This document shows positions 1 through 12,525 of a DNA stretch of 64,000 nt, in pieces (the first letter of the stretch is position 1; each line of letters begins with the position of its first letter). The position numbers were made by a program, and so were the translations under genes. Source of the DNA: Isoperla grammatica (taxonomy: Eukaryota; Arthropoda; Insecta; Plecoptera; Perlodidae); NCBI GenBank assembly GCA_945910005.1, contig OX246746.1, positions 39,256,579 to 39,320,578 on the forward strand, read 5' to 3'. Below the pieces are notes generated by a model. It had not been told where the DNA came from. It did not search any database and worked only from the letters and a program-made list of their open reading frames with translations.

Positions 1-2380
1 GACTGTACGTGATAAACCCTGCACAAGGTTAGTGACATGAAAGCAACTACATGCAACATATAAAGACAACACATGTTTCCGAGCTTGTGAAGGTGACTGT
101 ACTTGATAAACCCTGCGCTAAGTCAGTGACATGAGAGCAACTACATGCAACATATGAAGACAACGCATGTTTCCTTGCTTGTGACGGTGACTGTACTTGA
201 TAAACCCTGCGCTAAGTCAGTGACATGAGAGCAACTACATGCAACATATGAAGACAACGCATGTTTCCGAGCTTGTGAAGGTGACTGTACTTGATAAACC
301 CTGCGCTAAGTCAGTGACATGAGAGCAACTACATGCAACATATGAAGACAACGCATGTGTCCTCGCTTGTGACGGTGACTGTACGTGATAAACCCTGCCC
401 TAAGTCAGTGACATGAAAGCAACTACATGCAACATATGAAGACAACGCATGTTTCCTCGCTTGTTACGGTGACTGTACGTGATAAACCCTGCGCTAAGTC
501 AGTGACATGAGAGCAACTTCATGCAACATATTAGGACAACGAATGTTTCCTCGCTTGTGACGGTGACTGTACTTGATAAACCCTGCGCTAAGTCAGTGAC
601 ATGAGAGCAACTACATGCAACATATGAAGACAACGCATGTTTCCTCGCTTGTGAAGGTGACTGTACTTGATAAACCCTGCGCTTAGTCAGTGACATGAAA
701 GCCACTACATGCAAAATATGAAGACAACGCATGTTTCCTCGCTTGTGACGGTGACTGTCCTTGATAAACCCTGCGCTAAGTCAGTGACATGAGAGCAACT
801 ACATGCAACATATGAAGACAACGCATGTTTCCTCGCTTGTGACGGTGACTGTACTTGATAAACCCTGCGCTAAGTCAGTGACATGAGAGCCACTACATGC
901 AACATATGAAGACAACGCATGTTTCCTCGCTTGTGATTGTGACTGTACGTGATAAACCCTGCGCTAAGTCAGTGACATGAGAGCAACTACATGCAACATA
1001 TGAAGACAACGAATGTTTCCTCGCTTGTCACGGTGACTGTACTTGATAAACCCTGCGCTAAGTCAGTGACATGAGAGCAACTACATGCAACATATGAAGA
1101 CAACGCATGTTTCCTCGCTTGTGACGTTGACTGTACTTAATAAACCCTGCGCTAAGTCAGTGACATGAGAGCAACTACATGCAACCTATGAAGACAACGC
1201 ATGTTTCCTCGCTTGTGAAGGTGACTGTACGTGATAAACCCTGCGCTAAGTCAGTGACATGAAAGCAACTACATGCAACATATGACAACAGCGCATGTTT
1301 CCTCGCTTGTGAAAAAGACTGTACTTGATAAACCCTGCGCTAAGTCAGTGACATGAGAGCAACTACATGCAACATATGAAGACAACGCATGTTTCCTCGC
1401 TTGTGACGGTGACTGTACTTGATAAACCATGCGCTAAGTCAGTGACATGAGAGCAACTACATGCAACATATGAAGACAACGCATGTTTCCTCGCTTGTGA
1501 AGGTGACTGTACTTGATAAACCCTGCGCTAAGTCAGTGACATGAGAGCAACTACATGCAACATATATAGACAACGCATGTTTCCTCACTTGTGACGGTGA
1601 CTGTACTTGATAAACCCTGCGCTAAGTCAGTGACATGAGAGCAACTACATGCAACATATGAAGACAACGCATGTTTCCTCGCTTGTGACGGTGACTGTAC
1701 GTGATAAACCCTGCGCTAAGTCAGTGACATGAAAGCAACTACATGCAACATATAAAGACAACGCATGTTTCCTCGCTTGTGAAGGTGACTGTACGTGATA
1801 AACCCTGCGCTAGGTCAGTGACATGAAAGCAACTACATGCAACATATGAATGATGATGATTAATGGGGCTTAACGTCGCATGTTTCCTCGCTTTTAAAGG
1901 TGACTGTACTTGATAAACCCTGCGCTAAGTCAGTGACATGAGAGCAACTACATGCAACATATGAAGACAACGCATGTTTCCTCGCATGTGAAGGTGACTG
2001 TACTTGATAAAACCCGCGCTAAGTCAGTGACATGAGAGCAACTACATGCAACATATGAAGACAACGCATGTTTCCTCGCTTGTGAAGGTGACTGTACTTG
2101 ATAAACCCTGCGCTAAGTCAGTGACATGAGAGCAACTACATGCAACATATGAAGACAACGCATGTTTCCTCGCTTGTGACGGTGACTGTACGTGATAAAC
2201 CCTGCGCTAAATCAGTGACATAAGAGCAACTACATGCAACATATTAGGACAACGCATGTTTCCTCGCTTGTGACGGTGACTGTACTTGATAAACCCTGCG
2301 CTAAGTCAGTGACATGAGAGCAACTACATGCAACATATTAGGACAACGCATGTTTCCTCGCTTGTGAAGGTGAGTGTACT
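1..2380 (+). repeat. Partial block: end of an A block joined to a C-type tail
   Basis: The first 250 bp or so, with GCACAAGGT at 21, match 3,782-4,020 at an offset of 3,781. From about 500 onward the sequence follows 19,684-21,377 instead: the GACAACAGCG variant near 1,284, the 27-nt tag at 1,851, and CTTTTAAAGG at 1,891. Two extra monomers after the tag (1,921-2,160) are missing from the 21-kb copy. There is no D cluster after GCACAAGGT here, unlike all other A blocks that carry it, so a recombination or deletion junction lies between about 250 and 500. Confidence 0.8.
1851..1877 (+). other. 27-nt foreign tag in a monomer, copy 1
   Basis: Six bases of the monomer (GACARC, between CATATGAA and GCATG) are replaced by 27 bases: a TGA-triplet start, then TTAATGGGGCTTAACGTC. 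The net gain is 21 bp. It is the only sequence in the window not derived from the satellite. From memory its second half resembles the head of a tick dispersed repeat (a GTTTAACGTCCCAAAGC-type motif); this was not checked against any database. Confidence 0.8.
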
Positions 2381-5200
2381 TGATATGTCCTGCGCTAAGT
2401 CAGTGACATGAGAGCAACTTTATGCAACATATGAAGACAACGCATGTTTCGTCGCTTGTGACGGTGACTGTACGTGATAAACCCTGCGCTAAGTCAGTGA
2501 CATGAAAGCAACTACATGCAACATATGAAGACAACGCATGTTTCCGAGCTTGTGAAGGTGACTGTACTTGATAAACCCTGCGCTAAGTCAGTGACATCAG
2601 AGCAACTACATGCAACATATGAAGACAACGCATGTTTCCTCGCTTGTGACGGTGACTGTACGTGATAAACCCTGCGGTAAGTCAGTGACATGAGAGCAAC
2701 TACATGCAACATATTAGGACAACGCATGATTTCTCGCTTGTGACGGTGACTGTACTTGATAAACCCTGCGCTAAGTCAGTGTTATGAGAGCAACTACATG
2801 CAACATATGAAGACAACGCATGTTTCCTCGCTTGTGAAGGTGACTGTACTTGATAAACCCTGCGCTAAGTCAGTGACATGAAAGCCACTACATGCAAAAT
2901 ATGAAGACAACGCATGTTTCCTCGCTTGTGACGGTGACTGTTCTTGATAAACCCTGCGCTTAGTCAGTGACATGAGAGCAACTACATGCAACATATGAAG
3001 ACAACGCATGTTTCCTCGCTTGTGACGGTGACTGTACTTGATAAACCCTGCGCTAAGTCAGTGACATGAGAGCCACTACATGCAACATATGAAGACAACG
3101 CATGTTTCCTCGCTTGTGATTGTGAATGTACGTGATAAACCCTGCGCTAAGTCAGTGACATGAGAGCAACTACATGCAACATATGAAGACAACGCATGTT
3201 TCCTCGCTTGTGACGGTGACTTTACTTGATAAACCCTGCGCTAAGTCAGTGACATGAGAGCAACTACATGCAACCTATGAAGACAACGCATGTTTCCTCG
3301 CTTGTGAAGGTGACTGTACGTGATAAACCCTGCGCTAAGTCAGTGACATGAAAGCAACTACATGCAACATATGACGACAGCGCATGTTTCCTCGCTTGTG
3401 AAGATGACTGTACTTGATAAACCCTGCGCTAAGTCAGTGACATGAGAGCAACTACATGCAACATATGAAGACAACGCATGTTTCCTCGCTTGTGACGGTG
3501 ACTGTACTTGATAAACCCTGCGCTAAGTCAGTGACATGAGAGCAACTACATGCAACATATGAAGACAACGCATGTTTCCTCGCTTGTGAAGGTGACTGTA
3601 CTTGATAAACCCTGCGCTAAGTCAGTGACATGAGAGCAACTACATGCAATATATATGGACAACGCATGTTTCCTCACTTGTGACGGTGACTGTTTTTGAT
3701 AAACCCTGCGCTAAGTCAGTGACATGAGAGCAACTACATGCAACATATGAAGACAACGCATGTTTCCTCGCTTGTGACGGTGACTGTACGTGATAAACCC
3801 TGCACAAGGTTAGTGACATGAAAGCAACTACATGCAACATATAAAGACAACACATGTTTCCGAGCTTGTGAAGGTGACTGTACTTGATAAACCCTGCGCT
3901 AAGTCAGTGACATGAGAGCAACTACATGCAACATATGAAGACAACGCATGTTTCCTTGCTTGTGACGGTGACTGTACTTGATAAACCCTGCGCTAAGTCA
4001 GTGACATGAGAGCAACTACATGCAACATATGAAGACAACGCATGTTTCCTTGCTTGTGACGGTGACTGTACTTGATAAACCCTGCGCTAAGTCAGTGACA
4101 TGAGAGCAACTACATGCAACATATGAAGACAACGCATGTTTCTTCGCTTGTAAAGGTGACTGTACTTGATAAACTTGGCGCTAAGTCAGTGACATGAGAG
4201 CAACTACATACAACATATGAGGACAACGCATGATTTCTCGCTTGTGAAGGTGACTGTATTTGATAAACCCTGCGCTAAGTCAATGACATGAAAACCACTT
4301 CATGCAACATATCAGGACAACGCATGTATCCTCGCTTGTGAAGGTGACTGTACTTGATAAACCCTGCGCTAAGTCAGTGACATGAAAACCACTTCATGCA
4401 ACATATCAAGACAACGCATGTTTTCTCTATTGTGACGGTAACTGTACGTGATAAACCCTGCGCTCAGTCAGTGCCATGAAAACCACTTCATGCAACATAT
4501 CAGGACAACGCATGTTTTCTCTATTGTGACGGTAACTGTACGTGATAAACCCTGCGCTAAGTCAGTGCCATGAAAACCACTTCATGCAACATATCAGGAC
4601 AACGCATGTTTCCTCGCTTGTGACGGTGACTGTACGTGAAAAACTTGGCGCTAAGTCAGTGACATGAAAGCAATTTCATGCAACTTATTAGGAAAAAACA
4701 TGTTTCCTCGCTTGTGACGGTGACTGTACTTGATAAACCCTGCGCTAAGTCAGTGACATGAGAGCAACTACATGCAACATATTAGGACAACGCATGTTTC
4801 CTCGCTTGTGACGGTGACTGTACTTGATAAACCCTGCGCTAAGTCAGTGACATGAGAGCAACTTCATGCAACTTTTTAGGACAACGCATGTTTCCTCGCT
4901 TGTGAAGGTGACTGTACTTGATAAACCCTGCGCTAAGTCAGTGACATGAGAGCAACCACATGCAACATATGAAGACAACGCATGTTTCCTCGCTTGTGAC
5001 GGTGACTGTACGTGATAAACCCTGCGCTTAATCAGTGACATAAGAGCAACTACATGCAACATATTAGGACAACGCATGTTTCCTTCCTTGTGACGGTGAC
5101 TGTACTTGATAAACCCTGCGCTAAGTCAGTGACATGAGAGCAACTACATGCAACATATTAGGACAACGCATGTTTCCTCGCTTGTGAAGGTGAGTGTACT
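2381..5200 (+). repeat. Higher-order block, class A (30 monomers)
   Basis: It opens with the TGATATGTCC anchor. Class A signs in order: GTTTCCGAGC about 160 bp on, GACATCAG near 2,594, TGTTCTTGAT near 2,939, GCACAAGGT at 3,802, then the four-monomer D cluster at 4,252-4,627. The anchor-to-anchor length of 2,820 is exactly 30 x 94. It is followed by a B block, as in the other A blocks. Confidence 0.85.
4252..4627 (+). repeat. D cluster 1: four divergent monomers
   Basis: Exactly 4 x 94 bp. These monomers share GAAAACCACTTCATGC and CATATCAGGAC or CATATCAAGAC, and inner ones carry TTTTCTCTATTGTGACGGTA, making them the most divergent subfamily seen. The first is marked by GACTGTATTTG. Unlike the other six clusters it is followed directly by the GTGAAAAACTTGGCG monomer without one intervening monomer. 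Confidence 0.85.
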
Positions 5201-6985
5201 TGATATGTCCTGCGCTAAGTCAGTGACATGAGAGCAACTTTATGCAACATATGAAGACAACGCATGTTTCGTCGCTTGTGACGGTGACTGTACGTGATAA
5301 ACCCTGCGCTTAGTCAGTGACATGAAAGCAACTACATGCAACATATGAAGACAACGCATGTTTCCGTGCTTGTGAAGGTGACTGTACTTGATAAACCCTG
5401 CGCTAAGTCAGTGACATGAGAGCAACTACATGCAACATATGAAGACAACGCATGTTTCCTCGCTTGTCACGGTGACTGTACGTGATAAACCCTGCGCTAA
5501 GTCGGTGACATGAGAGCAACTACATGCAACATATTAGGACAACGCATGTTTCGTCGCTTGTGACGGTGACTGTACTTGATAAACCCTGCGCTAAGTCAGT
5601 GACATGAGAGAAACAACATGCAACATATGAAAACAACGCATGTTTCCTCGCTTGTGACGGTGACTGTACTTGATAAACCCTGCGCTAAGTCAGTGACGTG
5701 AGAGCCACTACATGCAACATATGAAGACAACGCATGTTTCCTCGCTTGTGATTGTGACTGTACGTGATAAACCCTGCGCTAAGTCAGTGACATGAGAGCA
5801 ACTACATGCAACATATGAAGACAACGAATGTTTCCTCGCTTGTTACGGTGACTGTACTTGATAAACCCTGCGCTAAGTCAGTGACATGAGAGCAACTACA
5901 TGCAACATATGAAGACAACGCATGTTTCCTCGCTTGTGACGGTGACTTTACTTGATAAACCCTGCGCTAAGTCAGTGACATGAGAGCAACTACATGCAAC
6001 CTATGAAGACAACGCATGTTTCCTCGCTTGTGAAGGTGACTGTACGTGATAAACCCTGCGCTAAGTCAGTGACATGAAAGCAACTACATGCAACATATGA
6101 CGACAGCGCATGTTTCCTCGCTTGTGAAGGTGACTGTACTTAAAAAACCCTGCGCCAAGTCAGTGACATGAGAGCAACTACATGCAACATATGAAGACAA
6201 CGCGTGTATTCTCGCTTGTGATGGTGACTGTACTTGATAAACACTGCGCTAAGTCAGTGACATGACAGCCTCTACATGCAACATATGAAAGCAACGCATG
6301 TTTCCTCGCTTGTGACGGTGACTGTACGTGATAAACCCTGCGCTAAGTCAGTGACATGAGAGCAACTACATGCAACATATGAAGACAACGAATGTTTCCT
6401 CGCTTGTTACGGTGACTGTACTTGATAAACCCTGCGCTTAGTCAGTGACATGAGAGCAATTTCATGCAACATATGAAGACAACGCATTTTTCCTCGCTTG
6501 TGACGGTGACTGTACTTGATAAACCCTGCGCTAAGTCAGTGACATGAGAGCAACTACAACAACCTATGAAGACAACGCATGTTTCCTCGCTTGTGAAGGT
6601 GACTGTACGTGATAAACCCTGCGCTAAGTCAGTGACATGAAAGCAACTACATGCAACATATGAAGACAGCGCATGTTTTCTCGCTTTTAAAGGTGACTGT
6701 ACTTGATAAACCCTGCGCTAAGTCAGTGAGCTGAGAGCAACTACATGCAACATATGAAGACAACGCATGTTTCCTCGCATGTGAAGGTGACTGTACGTGA
6801 TAAACCCTGCGCTTAATCAGTGACATAAGAGCAAATACATGCAACATATAAGGACAACTCATGTTTCCTCGCTTGTGACGGTGACTGTACTTGATAAACC
6901 CTGCGCTAAGTCAGTGACATGAGAGCAACTACATGCAACATATTAGGACAACGCATGTTTCCTCGCTTGTGAAGGTGAGTGTACT
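5201..6985 (+). repeat. Higher-order block, class B, truncated (19 monomers)
   Basis: B signs: GTTTCCGTGC near 5,363, CTTGTCACGG near 5,462 and the TAAAAAACCCTGCGCC monomer near 6,129. The usual later B part (the AACTTAATGCAG marker) and the C block are absent; instead an E block begins at 6,414. Length is 1,785 = 19 x 94 - 1, the lost base being in the E monomer CTACAACAACC. Confidence 0.8.
6414..6694 (+). repeat. E block 1: three diagnostic monomers
   Basis: The length of 281 bp is three monomers less one base. Signs are GCGCTTAG, GCATTTTTCCTCGC, the one-base deletion CTACAACAACCTATG, and CTTTTAAAGG at the end (6,684). The same block occurs at 11,954 and 16,649, each time 302 bp from CTTTTAAAGG to the next anchor. 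This copy reads GTTACGGTGAC just before its start, whereas the other two read GTTACAATGAC. Confidence 0.85.
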
Positions 6986-9709
6986 TGATATGTCCTGCGC
7001 TAAGTCAGTGACATGAGAGCAACTTTATGCAACATATGAAGACAACGCATGTTTCGTCGCTTGTGACGGTGACTGTACGTGATAAACCCTGCGCTAAGTC
7101 AGTGACATGAAAGCAACTACATGCAACATATGAAGACAACGCATGTTTCCGTGCTTGTGAAGGTGACTGTACTTGATAAACCCTGCGCTAAGTCAGTGAC
7201 ATGAGAGCAACTACATGCAACATATGAAGACAACGCATGTTTCCTCGCTTGTCACGGTGACTGTACGTGATAAACCCTGCGCTAAGTCAGTGACATGAGA
7301 GAAACTACATGCAACATATTAGGACAACGCATGTTTCGTCGCTTGTGACGGTGACTGTACTTGATAAACCCCGCGCTAAGTCAGTGACATGAGAGCAACT
7401 ACATGCAACATATGAAGACAACGCATGTTTCCTCGCTTGTGAAGGTGACTGTACTTGATAAACCCTGCGCTAAGTCAGTGACATGAAAGCCACTACATGC
7501 AAAATAAGACAACGCATGTTTCCTCGCTTGTGACGGTGACTGTACTTGATAAACCCTGCGCTAAGTCAGTGACATGAGAGCAACTACATGCAACATATGA
7601 AGACAACGCATGTTTCCTCGCTTGTGACGGTGACTGTACTTGATAAACCCTGCGCTAAGTCAGTGACATGAGAGCCACTTCATGCAACATATGAAGACAA
7701 CGCATGTTTCCTCGCTTGTGATTGTGACTGTACGTGATAAACCCTGCGCTAAGTCAGTGACATGAGAGCAACTACATGCAACATATGAAGACAACGAATG
7801 TTTCCTCGCTTGTTACGGTGACTGTACTTGATAAACCCTGCGCTAAGTCAGTGAAATGAGAGCAACTACATGCAACATATAAAGACAACGCATGTTTCTT
7901 CGCTTGTGACGGTTACTATACTTGATAAACCCTGCGCTAAGTCAGTGACATGAGAGCAACTACATGCAACCTATGAAGACAACGCATGTTTCCTCGCTTG
8001 TGAAGGTGACTGTACGTGATAAACCCTGCGCTAAGTCAGTGACATGAAAGCAACTACATGCAACATATGACGACAGCGCATGTTTCCTCGCTTGTGAAGG
8101 TGACTGTACTTAAAAAACCCTGCGCCAAGTCAGTGACATGAGAGCAACTACATGCAACATATGAAGACAACGCGTGTTTTCTAGCTTGTGATGGTGACTG
8201 TACTTGATAAACCCTGCGCTAAGTCAGTGACATGAGAGCAACTACATGCAACATATGAAGACAACGCATGTTTCCTCGCTTGTGAAGGTGACTGTACTTG
8301 ATAAACCCTGCGCTAAGTCAGTGACATGAGAGCAACTACATGCAACATATGAAGACAACGCATGTTTCCTCGCTTGTGACGGTGACTGTACGTGATAAAC
8401 CCTGCGCTAAGTCAGTGACATGAGAGAAACTACATGCAACATATTAGGACAACGCATGTTTCCTCGCTTGTGACGGTGACTGTACTTGATAAACCCTGCG
8501 CTAAGTCAGTGACATGAGAGCAACTACATGCAACATATGAAGACAACGCATGTTTCCTCGCTTGTGACGGTGACTGTACTTGAAAAAACCCTGCGCTAAG
8601 TCAGTGACCTGAGAGCAACTTAATGCAGCATATGAAGACAACGCATGTTTCCTCGCTTGTGAAGGTGACTGTACTTGATAAACCCCGCGCAGAGTCAGTG
8701 ACATGAGAGCAACTACATTCAACATATGAAGACAACGCATGTTTCCTCGCTTGTGAAGGTGACTGTACTTGATAAACCCTGCGCTAAGTCAGTGACATGA
8801 GAGCAACTTCATGCAACATATGAAGACAACGCATGTTTTCTCGCTTGTGACGGTGACTGTACGTGATAAACCCTGCGCTAAGTCAGTGACATGAGAGCAA
8901 CTACATGCAACATATTAGGACAACGCATGTTTCCTCGCTTGTGACGGTAACTGTACTTGATAAACCCTTTGCTAAGTCAGTGACATGAGAGCAACTACAT
9001 GCAACATATGAAGACAACGCATGTTTCCTCGCTTGTGAAGGTGACTGTACTTGTTAAACCCTGCGCTAAGTCAGTGACATGACAGCCACTACATGCAACA
9101 TATGAAAGCAACGCATGTTTCCTCGCTTGTGACGTTGACTGTACTTGATAAACCCTGCGCTAAGTCAGTGACATGAAAGCAACTACATGCAACATGTGAA
9201 GACAGCGCATGTTTCCTCGCTTGTGAAGGTGACTGTACTTGATAAACCCTGCGCTAAGTCAGTGACATGAGAGCAACTACATGCAACATATGAAGACAAC
9301 GCATGTTTCCTCGCTTGTGACGGTGACTGTACTTGATAAACCCTGCGCTTAGTCAGTGACATGAGAGCAACTACATGCAACATATGAAAACAACGCATGT
9401 TTCCTCGCTTGTGAAGGTGACTGTACTTGATAAACCCCGCGCTAAGTCAGTGACATGAGAGCAACTACATGCAACATATGAAGACAACGCATGTTTCCTC
9501 GCTTATGAAGGTGACTGTACTTGATAAACCCTGCGCTAAGTCAGTGACATGAGAGCAACTACATGCAACATATATGGACAACGCATGTTTCCTCGCTTGT
9601 GACGGTAACTGTACTTGATAAACCCTGCGCTAAGTCAATGACATGAGAGCAACTTCATGCAACATACTAGGACAACGCATGTTTCCTCGCTTGTGAAGGT
9701 GAGTGTACT
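6986..9709 (+). repeat. B-body block after an A-type fragment, 29 monomers
   Basis: Upstream of the anchor, CTTTTAAAGG and CGCATGTGAAGG are of A-approach type, but then GCTTAATCAG (near 6,811) and everything after is of B type: GTTTCCGTGC, CTTGTCACGG, TAAAAAACCC near 8,109, and AACTTAATGCAG (TAATGCAG at 8,621). Length is 2,724 = 29 x 94 - 2, explained by a three-base deletion in GCAAAATAAGAC near 7,501 and one extra A at about 8,583. Confidence 0.8.
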
Positions 9710-12525
9710 TGATATGTCCTGCGCTAAGTCAGTGACATGAGAGCAACTTTATGCAACATATGAAGACAACGCATGTTTCGTCGCTTGTGACGGTGACTGT
9801 ACGTGATAAACCCTGCGCTAAGTCAGTGACATGAAAGCAACTACATGCAGCATATGAAGACAACGCATGTATCCGAGCTTGTGAAGGTGACTGTACTTGA
9901 TAAACCCTGCGCTAAGTCAGTGACATGAGAGCAACTACATGCAACATATGAAGACAACGCATGTTTCCGAGCTTGTGAAGGTTACTGTACTTGATAAACC
10001 CTGCGCTTAGTCAGTGACATGAGAGCAACTACATGCAACATATGAAGACAACGCATGTTACCTCGCTTGTGACGGTGACTGTTCGTGATAAACCCTGCGC
10101 TAAGTCAGTGACATGAGAGCAACTACATGCAACATATGACGAAAGCGCATGTTTCCTCGCTTGTGAAGGTGACTGTACTTGATAAACCCTGCGCTAAGTC
10201 AGTGACGTGAAAGCAACTACATGCAACATGAAGACAACGCATGTTTCCTCGCTTGTGAAGGTGACTGTACTTGATAAACCCTGCGCTAAGTCAGTGACAT
10301 GAGAGCAACTACATGCAACATATGAAGACAACGCATGTTTCACGCTTGTGACGGTGACTGTACTTGATAAACCCTGCGCTAAGTCAGTGACCTGAGAGCA
10401 ACTTAATGCAGCATATGAAGACAACGCATGTTTCCTCGCCTGTGAAGGTGACTGTACTTGATAAACCCCGCGCAGAGTCAGTGACATGAGAGCAACTACA
10501 TTCAACATATGAAGACAACGCATGTTTACTCGCTTGTGAAGGTGACTGTACCCGATAAACCCTGCGCTAAGTCAGTGACATGAGAGCAACTTCATGCAAC
10601 ATATGAAGACAACGCATGTTTTCTCGCTTGTGACGGTGACTGTACGTGATAAACCCTGCGCTTAGTCAGTGACATGAGAGCAACTACATGCAACATATTA
10701 GGACAACGCATGTTTCCTCGCTTGTGACGGTGACTGTACTTAATAAACCCTGCGCTAAGTCAGTGACATGAGAGCAACTACATGCAACATATGAAGACAA
10801 CGCATGTTTCCTCGCTTGTGAAGGTGACTGTACTTGATAAACCCTGCGCTAAGTCAGTGACATGACAGCCACTACATGCAAAATATGAAGACAACGCATG
10901 TTTCCTCGCTTGTGACGGTGACTGTACTTGATAAACCCTGCGCTAAGTCAGTGACATGAGAGCAACTACATGCAACATATGAAGACAACGCATGTTTCCT
11001 TGCTTGTGACGGTGACTGTACTTGATAAACCCTGCGCTAAGTCAGTGACATGAGAGCAACTACATGCAACATATGAAGACAACGCATGTTTCCGTTCTTG
11101 TGATGGTGACTGTACGTGATAAACCCTGCGCTAAGTCAGTGACATGAGAGCAACTACATGCAACCTATGAAGACAACGCATGTTTCCTCGCTTGTGAAGG
11201 TGACTGTACGTGATTAACCCTGCGCTAAGTCAGTGACATGTAAGCAACTACATGCAACATATGACGAAAGCGCATGTTTCCTCGCTTGTGAAGGTGACTG
11301 TACTTGAAACACCCTGCGCTAAGTCAGTGACATGAGAGCAACTACATGCAACATATGAAGACAACGCATGTTTCCTCGCTTGTGACGGTGACTGTACTTG
11401 ATAAACCCTGCGCTAAGTCAGTGACATGAGAGCAACTACATGCAACATATGAAGACAACGCATGTTTCCTCGCTTGTGAAGGTGACTGTACTTGATAAAC
11501 CCTGCGCTAAGTCAGTGACATGAGAGCAACTACATGCAACATATATGGACAACGCATGTTTCCTCACTTGTGACGGTGACTGTACTTGATAAACCCTGCG
11601 CTTAGTCAAAGACATGAGAGCAACTACATGCAACATATGAAGACAACGCATGTTTCCTCGCTTGTGACGGTGACTGTACTTGATAAACCCTGCGTTTAGT
11701 CAGTGACATCAGAGCAACTACATGCAACATATAAAGACAACGCATGTTTTCTCGCTTGTGACGGTGACTGTACTTGATAAACCCTGCGCTAAGTCAGTGA
11801 CATGAGAGCAACTACATGCAACATATGAAGACAACGCATGTTTCCTCTCTTGTGATGGTGACTGTACGTGATAAACCCTGCGCTAAGTCAGTGACATTAG
11901 AGCAACTACATGCAACATATGAAGACAACGAATGTTTCCTCGCTTGTTACAATGACTGTACTTGATAAACCCTGCGCTTAGTCAGTGACATGAGAGCAAC
12001 TCCATGCAACATATGAAGACAACGCATTTTTCCTCGCTTGTGTCGGTGACTGTACTTGATAAACCCTGCGCTAAGTCAGTGACATGAGAGCAACTACAAC
12101 AACCTATGAAGACAACGCATGTTTCCTCGCTTGTGAAGGTGACTGTACGTGATAAACCCTGCGCTAAGTCAGTGACATGAAAGCAACTACATGCAACATA
12201 TGAAGACAGCGCATGTTTCCTCGCTTTTAAAGGTGACTGTACTTGATAAACCCTGCGCTAAGTCAGTGAGATGAGAGCAACTACATGCAACATATGAAGA
12301 CAACGCATGTTTCCTCGCATGTGAAGGTGACTGTACGTGATAAACCCTGCGCTTAATCAGTGACATAAGAGCAACTACATGCAACATATTAGGACAACGC
12401 ATGTTTCCTCGCTTGTGACGGTGACTGTACTTGATAAACCCTGCGCTAAGTCAGTGACATGAGAGCAACTACATGCAACATATTAGGACAACGCATGTTT
12501 CCTCACTTGTGAAGGTGAGTGTACT
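9710..12525 (+). repeat. Higher-order block, class C variant (30 monomers)
   Basis: It is introduced by CATACTAGGAC and has GTATCCGAGC near 9,868, the C signs. TAATGCAG at 10,404 lies 694 bp in, where other early C blocks have the GACAACGAATG or GACAACGTATG stretch, so B-derived sequence has been joined in. It then runs through A-like monomers to the E block at 11,954. Length is 2,816 = 30 x 94 - 4, from a two-base loss near 10,227, a one-base loss at GTTTCACGC near 10,340 and the E deletion. Confidence 0.75.
11954..12234 (+). repeat. E block 2: three diagnostic monomers
   Basis: Nearly the same as the block at 16,649, including TTACAATGACTG just before and at the start and TTGTGTCGGTGAC inside. 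It differs by CTCCATGC where copy 3 has CTTCATGC. It shows that the E block was copied as part of a larger unit. Confidence 0.85.

Noticed and set aside
1851..1877. The 27-nt tag as a complete mobile element insertion with target duplication
   Set aside because: It is too short, and six monomer bases are replaced and not duplicated at its ends. At most it is a fragment captured during repair.
2440..2475. CENP-B box-like motif around GTTTCGTCGCTTGTGACGG in the monomer after each anchor
   Set aside because: TTCG and a later CGG are present, but the A and the CGGG are not at the spacing required by the NTTCGNNNNANNCGGGN core, so it does not match.
10194..10523. Longest open frame, 109 codons, minus strand
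   Set aside because: It is extended only because a two-base loss near 10,227 and a one-base loss near 10,340 together restore the frame across extra monomers. Nothing in it differs from satellite sequence.
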